DNA of 47,583 nt from contig DATKUB010000023.1 of NCBI GenBank assembly GCA_035530875.1, forward strand, positions 1 to 47,583, given 5' to 3'. Origin of the DNA: JANXYY01 sp035530875 (GTDB taxonomy: Bacteria; Actinomycetota; Actinomycetes; Nanopelagicales; Nanopelagicaceae). A program made the position numbers and the translations under genes. The notes under the pieces were generated by a model, which was not told the DNA's origin, ran no database searches, and saw nothing but the letters and a program-made list of their open reading frames with translations. Of this stretch, positions 7,986 to 15,772 are shown piece by piece; position 1 is the stretch's first letter; each line of letters begins with the position of its first letter.

Positions 7986-8067
7986 GAGGGGAGCCGCCGC
8001 TCACGGGAGGGGAGCCGCCGCTCACGGGAGGGGAGCCGCCGTTCACGGGAGGGGAGCCGCCGCTCAC
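7986..8067 (-). repeat. Four tandem copies of the 21-bp repeat
   Basis: Copies at 7986-8004 (first 2 bases missing), 8005-8025, 8026-8046 (one C-to-T change) and 8047-8067. Each holds GAGCCGCCGCTC, the reverse complement of the core at 101-142; one base outside the core differs between arrays. The 21-bp period is a multiple of three, so open frames such as (HGRGAAA)n run through it without being genes. Confidence 0.9.
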
Positions 8068-8082
8068 GGGGAAACGTGCTGG

Positions 8083-8184
8083 GGTGATCTTTTAGGAGCC
8101 ATTGACACGGGATTTTTCACCACTGCCCGATCGATTCGATGCTTCGCATTGGCATTGCCCGGATTTCGATTTGTCGCCCGCTGA
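8083..8184 (+). pseudogene. Decayed copy of the hydrolase 3' end
   Basis: The frame ending TGA at 8182-8184 reads GAID...CFALALPGFRFVAR. The true hydrolase ends GAVHFALDDGYG...SALAWCLDPEIRLVAR. At the DNA level TTGTCGCCCGCTGA matches TTGTTGCCCGCTGA at the real stop (13 of 14), and AACTAACCTTC matches AACTACCTTC just after it. Small indels and the loss of the serine-bearing part mark it as a remnant. It directly meets the menF 3' end, as the intact hydrolase presumably once did. Confidence 0.55.
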
Positions 8185-8190
8185 TGTGAA

Positions 8191-9435
8191 CTAACCTTCG
8201 AGAGCATCTCGCATTGGCAACAACTTTGCCTGGCTCTCGGCCAGTTCCTCGTCAGGGATAGAACCGGCGACAATTCCACAGCCGGCGAAGAGCCGAATCT
8301 TTCTCGGATCTTCTTCCGAGATTTCGGCGCAGCGAAGCGCGATGCCCCATTCGCCATCGCCAGTGGCGTCAATCCAGCCAACCGGACCGGCATACCTGCC
8401 GCGGTTCAAACCTTCAATTTCCAATATGAGATCGCGTGCCGTAGCCGTGGGAGTTCCGCACACCGCAGCAGTCGGATGTAGCGCCTGAACCAGGCTTAGC
8501 GTGTCTCTTGTTGAGAGCGAATCTGCGAGTACACCATTGACGTCGGTTGCCAGGTGCATGACGTTTGCCAGGTGTAGGACAAAAGGGGCTTCGTTTACGT
8601 TCATGGATGAACAGAATGGCGCGAGTGCATCTGCAACTGAGCGCACTGCGTAGTCGTGCTCTTCTAAATCTTTTGACGAGCGAGCGAGTGAACCCGCGAG
8701 CGCTAAATCTCGTTCGTCGTCTCCGCTTCGACGGATCGTTCCAGCTAGAACTCGCGAAGTTACAAGACCCTTGGTTAATCGAACCAACAATTCCGGCGTG
8801 GCACCGACGAGGTTATCGACGGCAAAGATCCAGGTCTTTGGATAATTCTCGGCAAGCTTGGCCATCAATCGCCGAACATCAATGGGTTTGCTTGCAATGG
8901 CTTGAACATCGCGAGCGAGGACGACTTTGTCCAGCGCCCCACTTTGAATTCGGCGGACTGCATTGGCAACCGCGCCCTGCCAAGAAACTGCGCTCCGGGC
9001 GCCCTCACCCCAAGTGAGCGTGTAATTTCGCTCGGTCAAATACGGCGCATCTGTCTGCATGATCGGAGAGCCGATCGTTGTGATCCAACTCTTATCTCCA
9101 CGCCGGCCAATGATAACTTCTGGAATTATCAGGACAGAGGTATCGGACTCTGAGAAGGAAAAAGAACCAAACGCAATTGGTCCGGTTCCTGATTCGCGCA
9201 CGTTGTCGTGAGTTCTAAATGTGCGGAGCTGGTCACGCCACCAGGCTGAGGCTTCGCTGAACCGGTCGGGACCGCTTACTTCCAGGCGCGCATACTCGCC
9301 ATAGGCAACCAGACCTTCACCGCTGCGTACCCAGGAAAGAGGCGACTGTGAGGGCAGCAGCGAGAAGAGATCTTCAGGTGTTTCGAAAGCAAGAGTGGTG
9401 ACGTCTATCCGAATTGGTAAGGCAGAAATCGTCAC
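8191..9435 (-). CDS. menF: Isochorismate synthase
   Basis: A chorismate-binding enzyme that turns chorismate into isochorismate, the first step toward menaquinone (a siderophore-type isochorismate synthase is possible but less likely here). Motifs are VVLARDVQAI, WIFAVDNLVGATPELLVRL, SRVLAGTIRRSGD, EEHDYAVRSVADAL, LHPTAAVCGTPT and AGPVGWIDATGDGEW, ending with a GCGIVAGSIPDEELAES stretch. The open frame reaches back to 9573 inside bioY, but GTG 9435 gives a normal 414 aa and begins 23 bp after the bioY stop. TATGGT lies 6 nt before that GTG (9442-9447), suggesting a leaderless start. bioY is upstream on the same strand. Confidence 0.93.
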   Translation of the reverse strand: MTISALPIRIDVTTLAFETPEDLFSLLPSQSPLSWVRSGEGLVAYGEYARLEVSGPDRFSEASAWWRDQLRTFRTHDNVRESGTGPIAFGSFSFSESDTSVLIIPEVIIGRRGDKSWITTIGSPIMQTDAPYLTERNYTLTWGEGARSAVSWQGAVANAVRRIQSGALDKVVLARDVQAIASKPIDVRRLMAKLAENYPKTWIFAVDNLVGATPELLVRLTKGLVTSRVLAGTIRRSGDDERDLALAGSLARSSKDLEEHDYAVRSVADALAPFCSSMNVNEAPFVLHLANVMHLATDVNGVLADSLSTRDTLSLVQALHPTAAVCGTPTATARDLILEIEGLNRGRYAGPVGWIDATGDGEWGIALRCAEISEEDPRKIRLFAGCGIVAGSIPDEELAESQAKLLPMRDALEG

Positions 9436-9441
9436 GGGAAA

Positions 9442-9447
9442 ACCATA
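9442..9447 (-). promoter_or_regulatory. Candidate -10 for leaderless menF transcript
   Basis: TATGGT on the minus strand, 6 nt before GTG 9435, in the gap between bioY and menF. No Shine-Dalgarno sequence and no clear -35 were seen. Confidence 0.3.
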
Positions 9448-9458
9448 GGTTAGATCGG

Positions 9459-10040
9459 CTAGGAACGCACTCGACGGACTAGCGCCCATACGCTCGGGAG
9501 TGCGGTTCCGGCTATCCCAATTTTTATGATTTCGCCCACAACAAAGGGTGAGAGACCGGCCGCAAGGGTCCAACCCCAGCCCTGCCCGGTATAAACCTTT
9601 AGCCAGACGAGCCCGGGAACAAAGACCAGAATCTCGCCCAACAGCATCTGGCTAAACGAAGTTTTGAGGCTCACATCCCAACGTCGATTCGCTAAAGCGC
9701 CAACGGCAAGTGAAGCGAACAGCATGCCTACTAGGTAGCCGCCAGTTGGCCCGGAGAGTCGAGCGAAGCCGTGAGCTCCTTGAGCAAGAATCGGCGCACC
9801 CATCACGCCAAGTGCGAGATAGATGACCATGGTGGCAAGGCCGAGAGATGCGCCATAAGCGCTGCCGATCAAGAGAACGCCCAGGGTCTGGCCAGTGATT
9901 GGAACTGGCGAACCCGGAACTGAAATTGCGATCTGTGCCATGAGAGACATGAACACGGTGCCACCAATTAAGAGTGAGGTATTGGTGAGCGCACTGGTGC
10001 GTGGTACGAATACTGCGCGGAGTGGGGCAATCGTCGCCAT
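9459..10040 (-). CDS. bioY: Biotin transporter BioY (ECF substrate-binding S component)
   Basis: A 193-aa protein with about six membrane helices. BioY signatures are SVPGSPVPITGQTLGVLL near residues 40-57, YLALGVMGAPILAQG, and LSGPTGGYLVGMLFAS, which line the biotin site. It needs the shared ECF energizing module (two ATPases and EcfT); none is in the window. The ATG is preceded by AAGGAT about 4 nt upstream on the minus strand. It lies just upstream of menF and may be cotranscribed with it; the biotin-menaquinone pairing has no clear metabolic reason. Divergent from menG with 139 bp between, where I saw no recognisable biotin-repressor site. Confidence 0.93.
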   Translation of the reverse strand: MATIAPLRAVFVPRTSALTNTSLLIGGTVFMSLMAQIAISVPGSPVPITGQTLGVLLIGSAYGASLGLATMVIYLALGVMGAPILAQGAHGFARLSGPTGGYLVGMLFASLAVGALANRRWDVSLKTSFSQMLLGEILVFVPGLVWLKVYTGQGWGWTLAAGLSPFVVGEIIKIGIAGTALPSVWALVRRVRS

Positions 10041-10179
10041 CTGGATCCTTACATTTGGTGAGGGTCTACAAAATTCGGACTCTGCAAACCAGATGTGGTT
10101 ATCAGGTCGCCTCAGACCCTACCCAACGATTGGTCACGTGCGAAGCGGTAGGCCATTATTGATTTGTGAGGCAAAACTT

Positions 10180-10872
10180 ATGAGCCGGGCCAATCTAGAT
10201 AAGTCGCCAGGAGACGTCGCCTCGATGTTTGACGCCGTGGCCGCTCGATACGACCTCGTGAATGATTTGATCTCGGTTGGGCAGACCAGGAGATGGCGAA
10301 GGCTCGTAGTGAGTGCGATCAATGCCAGAGCTGGTGAGAAGGTTCTCGACCTGGCTGCTGGCACGGGCGCATCCAGTTTGCCTATTGCAGCGGCCGGCGC
10401 CCAGGTCATTCCGTGCGATTTTTCACTCGGCATGCTCAAGGTTGGAAAGAAGAGACACCCGCACCTTGGCTTCACCGCTGGGGATGCACTGCAACTGCCG
10501 TTTAATGACGAAGTTTTCGACGCGGTCACGATTTCGTTCGGGCTGCGCAATGTGGCCGACATGGATAAGGCCTTGAACGAGATGGCTCGAGTCTTGAAGC
10601 CAGGTGGCCGCCTGCTCATTTGCGAATTTTCGCACCCGGTCTTTAAGCCCTTTCGCTTGATCTATACCGAATATCTAATGCGTGCATTGCCCTGGATCGC
10701 AAAGCGCACTTCGTCGAATCCGGATGCCTATGTCTACTTAGCTGAATCGATTCGGGCCTGGCCCGATCAGGCAGCGCTGGCCACTCGGATCGAGGACGCT
10801 GGGTTCACCAATTTGGCCTGGCGTAACCTATCTGGCGGGATCGTGGCACTTCATCGAGGTGTGCGCGCCTAG
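10180..10872 (+). CDS. menG: Demethylmenaquinone methyltransferase
   Basis: A 230-aa class I SAM methyltransferase of the UbiE/MenG family performing the last ring step of menaquinone synthesis. MFDAVAARYDLVNDLISVGQ opens the UbiE signature. The SAM site is VLDLAAGTGASS, followed by CDFSLGML, then TISFGLRNVADMDKAL and RVLKPGGRLLICEFSHP. The frame is open back to 9895, but ATG 10180 follows a GAGG ribosome site and starts just before the family's conserved N-terminus. UbiQ synthesis is not indicated, so menG rather than ubiE. Confidence 0.94.
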   Translation: MSRANLDKSPGDVASMFDAVAARYDLVNDLISVGQTRRWRRLVVSAINARAGEKVLDLAAGTGASSLPIAAAGAQVIPCDFSLGMLKVGKKRHPHLGFTAGDALQLPFNDEVFDAVTISFGLRNVADMDKALNEMARVLKPGGRLLICEFSHPVFKPFRLIYTEYLMRALPWIAKRTSSNPDAYVYLAESIRAWPDQAALATRIEDAGFTNLAWRNLSGGIVALHRGVRA

Positions 10873-10929
10873 AATGCTCGTGAAAAGTTTCTCAAGATCT
10901 ATCGCCCGAGTGCGGCAGGGAGTTAACGC

Positions 10930-12159
10930 GTGGATGCAGATGTAATAATCGTTGGCGCCGGTCCTGGCGGGTCAGCGGCGGCAATCCACCTGGCCCGCGG
11001 TGGTGCCAAGGTTCTGTTGCTTGAAAAGAGCACATTCCCGCGAGAGAAGGTCTGTGGCGACGGGCTAACCCCACGTTCTGTTAAGGAATTGATCGGCCTC
11101 GGTGTGGATTTAACCGGATGGATTGAAAACCGGGGTCTTCGAATTATCGGGGGCGGACACAGACTTGAGCTGCCCTGGCCTGAGCTCTCCGATTTCCCCG
11201 GTTACGGATTGGTACGAACTAGGGCAAATCTGGACGATATGCTCGCAAAGCGTGCCGTTGCGAGCGGCGCCGAACTTCATCAGGGCACCAATGTGCAACG
11301 GCCGATCATAAACAGTGGCCGCATCGTTGGCGTCGTCGCGAAAACCGCCGACGGCGACGTCGAATTTCGCGCCCCAGTTGTAATCGCTGCCGATGGAAAC
11401 TCCAGCCGCCTCTCGCTCGCAATGGGATTAGAGAAGCGTGATGATCGCCCGCTTGGAGTTGCGGTTCGCACCTACTTTAAATCAGCCGCCCACGAGGACA
11501 ATTGGCTTGAATCTTGGTTGGAACTCTGGGATGGGGACCGGCTTATGCCCGGCTATGGCTGGATTTTTGGCGTAGGCGACGGCACCAGCAACATTGGCCT
11601 TGGCATTTTGAACTCCTCGGAATCCTTTGCCAACGTGGACTACCGGGCTGTGCTCAACCGGTGGGTGGCATCAATGCCAGCCGAATTGGGCTACACGCCC
11701 GAGAACATGACCGAGCCAATACGCGGCGCCGCCCTGCCAATGGGATTTAACCGGACCCCGCACTACACCCGGGGTCTGCTGTTAATCGGCGACGCCGGCG
11801 GAATGGTCAACCCTTTCAACGGTGAGGGCATTGCCTACGCGATGGAATCGGGGCGAATCGCCGCTGAAACCATTCTCGAATCACGCCAGGAACGGACCGA
11901 TCTGGCTCGAGAACGGCGTCTGGAGCAGTACCCAGTACGCCTGAAGAGTGCCTGGGGCAGTTATTACACGCTCGGTCGTGCCTTTGTGAAGCTGATCGGA
12001 CATGATCAAGTCATGAAGATCGGGACCAAAAAAGCGCTCCCGCATCCGACATTGATGCGTTTCACGATCAAGCTTCTCGCCAATCTCACAGACTCTCACG
12101 GCGGCGATTACATGGATCGTGTGATCAATGCGCTGGTCCGATTGGCGCCAGCGGCATGA
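10930..12159 (+). CDS. menJ: Geranylgeranyl reductase-family flavoprotein, probable menaquinone prenyl-chain reductase
   Basis: A 409-aa FAD enzyme: N-terminal dinucleotide fold VIIVGAGPGGSAAAIHLARG and LLEKSTFPREKVCGDGLTP, then the middle motif YGWIFGVGDGTSNIGLG, and the second FAD motif LLLIGDAGGMVNPFNGEGI. Family members saturate prenyl chains; the mycobacterial homologue MenJ reduces one isoprene unit of menaquinone and also lies near menG and a polyprenyl synthase. The position here, between menG and nuoA, supports the same role; the alternative is a lipid prenyl reductase. GTG start with an AGGGAG ribosome site 7 nt upstream. Confidence 0.8.
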   Translation: MDADVIIVGAGPGGSAAAIHLARGGAKVLLLEKSTFPREKVCGDGLTPRSVKELIGLGVDLTGWIENRGLRIIGGGHRLELPWPELSDFPGYGLVRTRANLDDMLAKRAVASGAELHQGTNVQRPIINSGRIVGVVAKTADGDVEFRAPVVIAADGNSSRLSLAMGLEKRDDRPLGVAVRTYFKSAAHEDNWLESWLELWDGDRLMPGYGWIFGVGDGTSNIGLGILNSSESFANVDYRAVLNRWVASMPAELGYTPENMTEPIRGAALPMGFNRTPHYTRGLLLIGDAGGMVNPFNGEGIAYAMESGRIAAETILESRQERTDLARERRLEQYPVRLKSAWGSYYTLGRAFVKLIGHDQVMKIGTKKALPHPTLMRFTIKLLANLTDSHGGDYMDRVINALVRLAPAA

Positions 12160-12220
12160 TCCACCCCCCGCGCTCGCCTAAGATAATGATGCCTTCGCTA
12201 AAAGCTTTGGAGTTGAATAA

Positions 12221-12580
12221 GTGAATTTATATGTACCGATCCTGGCCATCGCCGCCATTGGATTCGGCTTCGCAATTTTCTCGGTGCTGGCCGCAGCGCT
12301 CACCGGCCCCAAGCGTTACAACCGGGCAAGACTCGAAGCTTACGAGTGTGGAATTGAACCCACACCACCTGCGCCGGGTGGCGGACACTTTCCAATCAAG
12401 TATTTCTTAACGGCGATGCTCTTCATTGTTTTCGACATTGAAATTGTTTTTCTTTACCCATGGGCAGTCTCGTTTGACCACATGGGCCTTTTTGGCCTTA
12501 TCGAAATGGTGCTATTCATTTCCACTGTTTTCGTCGCATACGCCTATGTCTGGCGCCGCGGCGGACTTGAGTGGGACTAA
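12221..12580 (+). CDS. nuoA: NADH-quinone oxidoreductase subunit A
   Basis: A 119-aa membrane subunit of complex I with three helices. The loop YECGIEPTPPAPGG and the second-helix acidic stretch FIVFDIEIVFLYPWAV are the hallmarks of NuoA; this loop lies close to the quinone-binding site. GTG start with a GGAG site about 9 nt upstream. It opens the nuoA-N operon 61 bp after menJ. TAAGAT/GATAAT at 12179-12187 could be a -10 for a separate nuo promoter, though I see no matching -35. Confidence 0.95.
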   Translation: MNLYVPILAIAAIGFGFAIFSVLAAALTGPKRYNRARLEAYECGIEPTPPAPGGGHFPIKYFLTAMLFIVFDIEIVFLYPWAVSFDHMGLFGLIEMVLFISTVFVAYAYVWRRGGLEWD

Positions 12581-12592
12581 GGCGGATAACAG

Positions 12593-13147
12593 ATGGGTAT
12601 TGAAGAGAAGTTACCTAGCGGATTTCTGCTAACCAGCGTTGAAAAACTTGCTGGCTATATGCGAAAGAATTCGCTATGGCCAGCTACTTTCGGCCTCGCC
12701 TGCTGCGCCATTGAAATGATGGCCACTGGAGCCGGGCGTTATGACCTAGCCCGATTCGGCATGGAAGTCTTTCGAGCCTCGCCTCGCCAGGCAGATTTGA
12801 TGATCGTGGCGGGACGCGTATCAAACAAGATGGCTCCCGTTCTTCGCCAGATTTATGATCAAATGACCGGCCCGAAGTGGGTCATCTCGATGGGCGCGTG
12901 CGCCTCATCGGGGGGTATTTTCAACAACTATGCGATCGTGCAGGGCGTTGATCACGTCGTACCCGTAGACATTTATCTACCAGGTTGCCCGCCACGTCCG
13001 GAGATGTTGATGGACGCAATTCTGATGTTGCATGCACAGATTTCAAATGAAAAATTGGGAAGCAATCGCCAAGCAGTTATTCGCGAAGTTGAAGCGGCGG
13101 CTCTTGCCTCACTGCCCACCATCTCATTGAAGGGGCTGCTCGCGTAG
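12593..13147 (+). CDS. nuoB: NADH-quinone oxidoreductase subunit B
   Basis: A 184-aa peripheral-arm subunit holding the terminal iron-sulfur cluster N2 that passes electrons to menaquinone. The four cluster cysteines are seen in FGLACCAIEMM (Cys37, Cys38), SMGACASSGG and LPGCPPRPEML. Length and motif order are standard. The stop overlaps the nuoC GTG by one base. Confidence 0.97.
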   Translation: MGIEEKLPSGFLLTSVEKLAGYMRKNSLWPATFGLACCAIEMMATGAGRYDLARFGMEVFRASPRQADLMIVAGRVSNKMAPVLRQIYDQMTGPKWVISMGACASSGGIFNNYAIVQGVDHVVPVDIYLPGCPPRPEMLMDAILMLHAQISNEKLGSNRQAVIREVEAAALASLPTISLKGLLA

Positions 13148-13794
13148 TGAATATCAACCCAGATCCAGCCCAGCATGGCCTTTTTGGTGTTTCAGGTTCC
13201 GGTGACACGTCAGGTTACGGCGGTTTGGTTCGGATCCAAGCAACGCCTGGTTCCTCCGAACGCCCCTACGGCGGTTACTTCGACGACCTGGCCGATTCGC
13301 TTGAACGCGCATACCCGGAGTTCAACGAAGCGATCGAGAAAGTTGTAGTTGATCGCGGAGAGCTTTCGCTTCATATTCGTCCCGATAAGTTAGTTGCAGT
13401 GGCAAAAATCCTTCGCGACGAGTTGCTCTTTGAAATGTCGATGGGCGTAACTGGTGTTCATTATCCAAACGATGCTGGTCGCGAGTTGCATGCGATTTAT
13501 ACATTGCTGTCCATCACCAAGAACCAACGCGTAAAACTAGAGGTGTCGGTGCCTTCGGCCAATCCGCATCTGCCTTCACTCACCGGTATTTGGGCGTCGA
13601 ACAACTGGCACGAGCGCGAGGCGTTCGACATGTTTGGACTTATTTTCGACGATCACCCGGGATTGACCAGAATTCTGATGCCAGATGATTGGCCGGGCCA
13701 TCCGCAGTTGAAGGACTATCCCCTAGGCGGAATTCCGGTTGAGTACAAAGGCGCCACTATTCCACCTCCTGATGAGCGGAGGGCTTACCGCTAA
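13147..13794 (+). CDS. nuoC: NADH-quinone oxidoreductase subunit C
   Basis: A 215-aa structural subunit of the peripheral arm (30-kDa subunit family), with the signature NWHEREAFDMFGLIFDDHPG followed by LTRILMPDDWPGHPQLKDYP. The N-terminal 50 residues are variable and glycine-rich. It is separate from NuoD, unlike the fused NuoCD of E. coli. The GTG start overlaps the nuoB stop, and the TAA stop shares a base with the nuoD ATG. Confidence 0.95.
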   Translation: MNINPDPAQHGLFGVSGSGDTSGYGGLVRIQATPGSSERPYGGYFDDLADSLERAYPEFNEAIEKVVVDRGELSLHIRPDKLVAVAKILRDELLFEMSMGVTGVHYPNDAGRELHAIYTLLSITKNQRVKLEVSVPSANPHLPSLTGIWASNNWHEREAFDMFGLIFDDHPGLTRILMPDDWPGHPQLKDYPLGGIPVEYKGATIPPPDERRAYR

Positions 13795-15131
13795 TGAGTA
13801 CCACATTCGATCCATACGCATCATCACGTGAAACCACAGAGGGCACTGTCTACTCGGTTACCGGTGGCGACTGGGACGACTTAGTAACCGAAATTGGCGC
13901 GACTCAAGATGAGCGAGTCGTTCTCAATATGGGACCTCAACACCCGTCGACCCATGGGGTTCTTCGTTTGATACTTGAAATCGAAGGGGAAACGGTTACC
14001 GAGGCTCGATGCGGAATCGGATACTTGCACACCGGAATCGAGAAGAACGCAGAATTCCGGAGTTGGACCCAGGGAGTCACCTTCGTCACGAGAATGGATT
14101 ATTTGAGCCCGTTTTTCAATGAAACGGCCTACTGCCTGGCGGTCGAGAAACTACTTGGCATTACTGATCAGATTCCAGAGCGGGCCAGCATCATTAGAGT
14201 CATGATGATGGAGTTCAACCGAATTTCTTCACACCTTGTGGCCTTGGCAACCGGTGGCATGGAACTCGGCGCGTTAAGTGCGATGATCTTTGGATTCCGT
14301 GAACGCGAGACGATCCTTGACATCTTCGAGTTAGTTACCGGGCTTCGCATGAATCATGCGTATGTTCGCCCTGGCGGAGTGGCTCAAGATCTGCCCGAAG
14401 GCGCTCTCGATGTCATAAGTGAAGCTGTAGAAACTTTGCGCCACAATCTTCAAGACACGGTAAAACTTCTAGTTGGAAACGCAATCTGGGTGGCCCGCAC
14501 TGATGGAATCGGCTATCTGGACGTTGCCGGGTGCACTCAGCTTGGAATCACTGGTCCGATCATGAGGGCGACCGGACTGCCGTTAGATTTACGAAAACTG
14601 CAACCGTATTGCGGTTATGAGACCTACGACTTTGATGTCGTGACGGCAACTTCAAGCGATGCTTATGGTCGTTTCCTGATCCGCATCCATGAGATGGAAC
14701 AGTCCCTTCGGATTATTGAGCAATGTGTCGAACGTCTGGCCAAGACCCCTGGGCCAGTGATGGTTGAGGATAAGAAGATCGGATGGCCTGCTCAATTGGC
14801 TCTTGGTGCCGACGGCCTTGGGAACTCTCTTGATCACATCAAGGAGATCATGGGCACCTCTATGGAGGCCCTCATCCATCACTTCAAGCTTGTGACGGAA
14901 GGCTTCCGGGTGCCGGCTGGTGAAGTTTATGTTGCAATCGAAAGTCCTCGTGGAGAACTTGGAGCGCATGTCGTATCAGACGGCGGAACTAAGCCATACC
15001 GCGTTCACTTCCGTGATCCATCTTTCAATAATCTGCAAGCGACGGCAGCGATGTGTGAAGGCGGACAACTCGCCGACGTAATCGCAGCGGTTGCTTCAAT
15101 CGATCCTGTAATGGGTGGAGTGGATAGGTAA
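13794..15131 (+). CDS. nuoD: NADH-quinone oxidoreductase subunit D
   Basis: A 445-aa 49-kDa-type subunit that forms the quinone pocket with NuoB. NMGPQHPSTHGVLRLILEIE carries the conserved histidines of the quinone head-group loop; GYLHTGIEKNAE and MDYLSPFFNE follow, the latter with the expected quinone-site tyrosine. The C-terminus, VIASIDPVMGGVDR, is typical. Residues 1-35 are a variable extension. The stop overlaps the nuoE ATG. Confidence 0.97.
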   Translation: MSTTFDPYASSRETTEGTVYSVTGGDWDDLVTEIGATQDERVVLNMGPQHPSTHGVLRLILEIEGETVTEARCGIGYLHTGIEKNAEFRSWTQGVTFVTRMDYLSPFFNETAYCLAVEKLLGITDQIPERASIIRVMMMEFNRISSHLVALATGGMELGALSAMIFGFRERETILDIFELVTGLRMNHAYVRPGGVAQDLPEGALDVISEAVETLRHNLQDTVKLLVGNAIWVARTDGIGYLDVAGCTQLGITGPIMRATGLPLDLRKLQPYCGYETYDFDVVTATSSDAYGRFLIRIHEMEQSLRIIEQCVERLAKTPGPVMVEDKKIGWPAQLALGADGLGNSLDHIKEIMGTSMEALIHHFKLVTEGFRVPAGEVYVAIESPRGELGAHVVSDGGTKPYRVHFRDPSFNNLQATAAMCEGGQLADVIAAVASIDPVMGGVDR

Positions 15132-15772
15132 TGTCGCTTAAGGAAACCACTTCGTCACAGATGGATGAGATCATTGCGCGCTACCCGCGCAGTCGATCGG
15201 CGATTATGCCGCTTCTGCACTTGGTGCAGTCAGCCGAGGGATACGTGACCCCCGAAGGCATCGAACTAGTCGCTGAAAAGCTCGATCTCACTACTGCGGA
15301 AGTCTCTGCTGTGGCCACCTTCTATACCCAGTACAAGCGCCGGCCAGTCGGCGACTATCACGTCGGCGTATGTACTAACACGCTATGCGCAGTGATGGGC
15401 GGGGATGCAATTTTCTCCGGGCTCAAAGTCCATCTTGGAATTGGAAATGATGAAACGATCGCCGACGGCACCGTTTCGCTCGAACATATTGAATGCAATG
15501 CAGCCTGCGACTATGCGCCTGTGGTGATGGTCAATTGGGAGTTCTACGATAACCAGACTGTCGAAAGTGCCAAGGCGCTTGTCGATTCGCTTCAGGCGGG
15601 TAACCCGCCGGCGCCAAGCCGCGGACCAAATAAGTTGCCTACCTGGAAAGAGAATTCCGCGGTGCTGGCCGGCATAAACGACGGACATGCAAACGAAGGA
15701 GTTCAAGCTGGCACTGCGAGCTTGGCTGGTCTTGAAATCGCAACTCGTCAAGAAAGTGGGGAGCAACTATGA
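15131..15772 (+). CDS. nuoE: NADH-quinone oxidoreductase subunit E
   Basis: A 213-aa thioredoxin-fold [2Fe-2S] subunit (24-kDa family, cluster N1a). The ligand cysteines are in VCTNTLCAVMGG and HIECNAACDYAPVVMVN. The last 50 or so residues, rich in Ala, Gly and Asn, extend past the usual fold. The ATG overlaps the nuoD stop and the stop overlaps the nuoF ATG by 4 bp. Confidence 0.96.
   Translation: MSLKETTSSQMDEIIARYPRSRSAIMPLLHLVQSAEGYVTPEGIELVAEKLDLTTAEVSAVATFYTQYKRRPVGDYHVGVCTNTLCAVMGGDAIFSGLKVHLGIGNDETIADGTVSLEHIECNAACDYAPVVMVNWEFYDNQTVESAKALVDSLQAGNPPAPSRGPNKLPTWKENSAVLAGINDGHANEGVQAGTASLAGLEIATRQESGEQL

Noticed and set aside
7984..8184. Open frame encoding (HGRGAAA) repeats
   Set aside because: Created by the 21-bp repeat (a multiple of three) and by the decayed hydrolase end; no ribosome site.
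10061..10120. AGGGTCT ... AGACCCT inverted repeat between bioY and menG
   Set aside because: Only 7-bp arms with a 46-bp gap; expected by chance at this scale.
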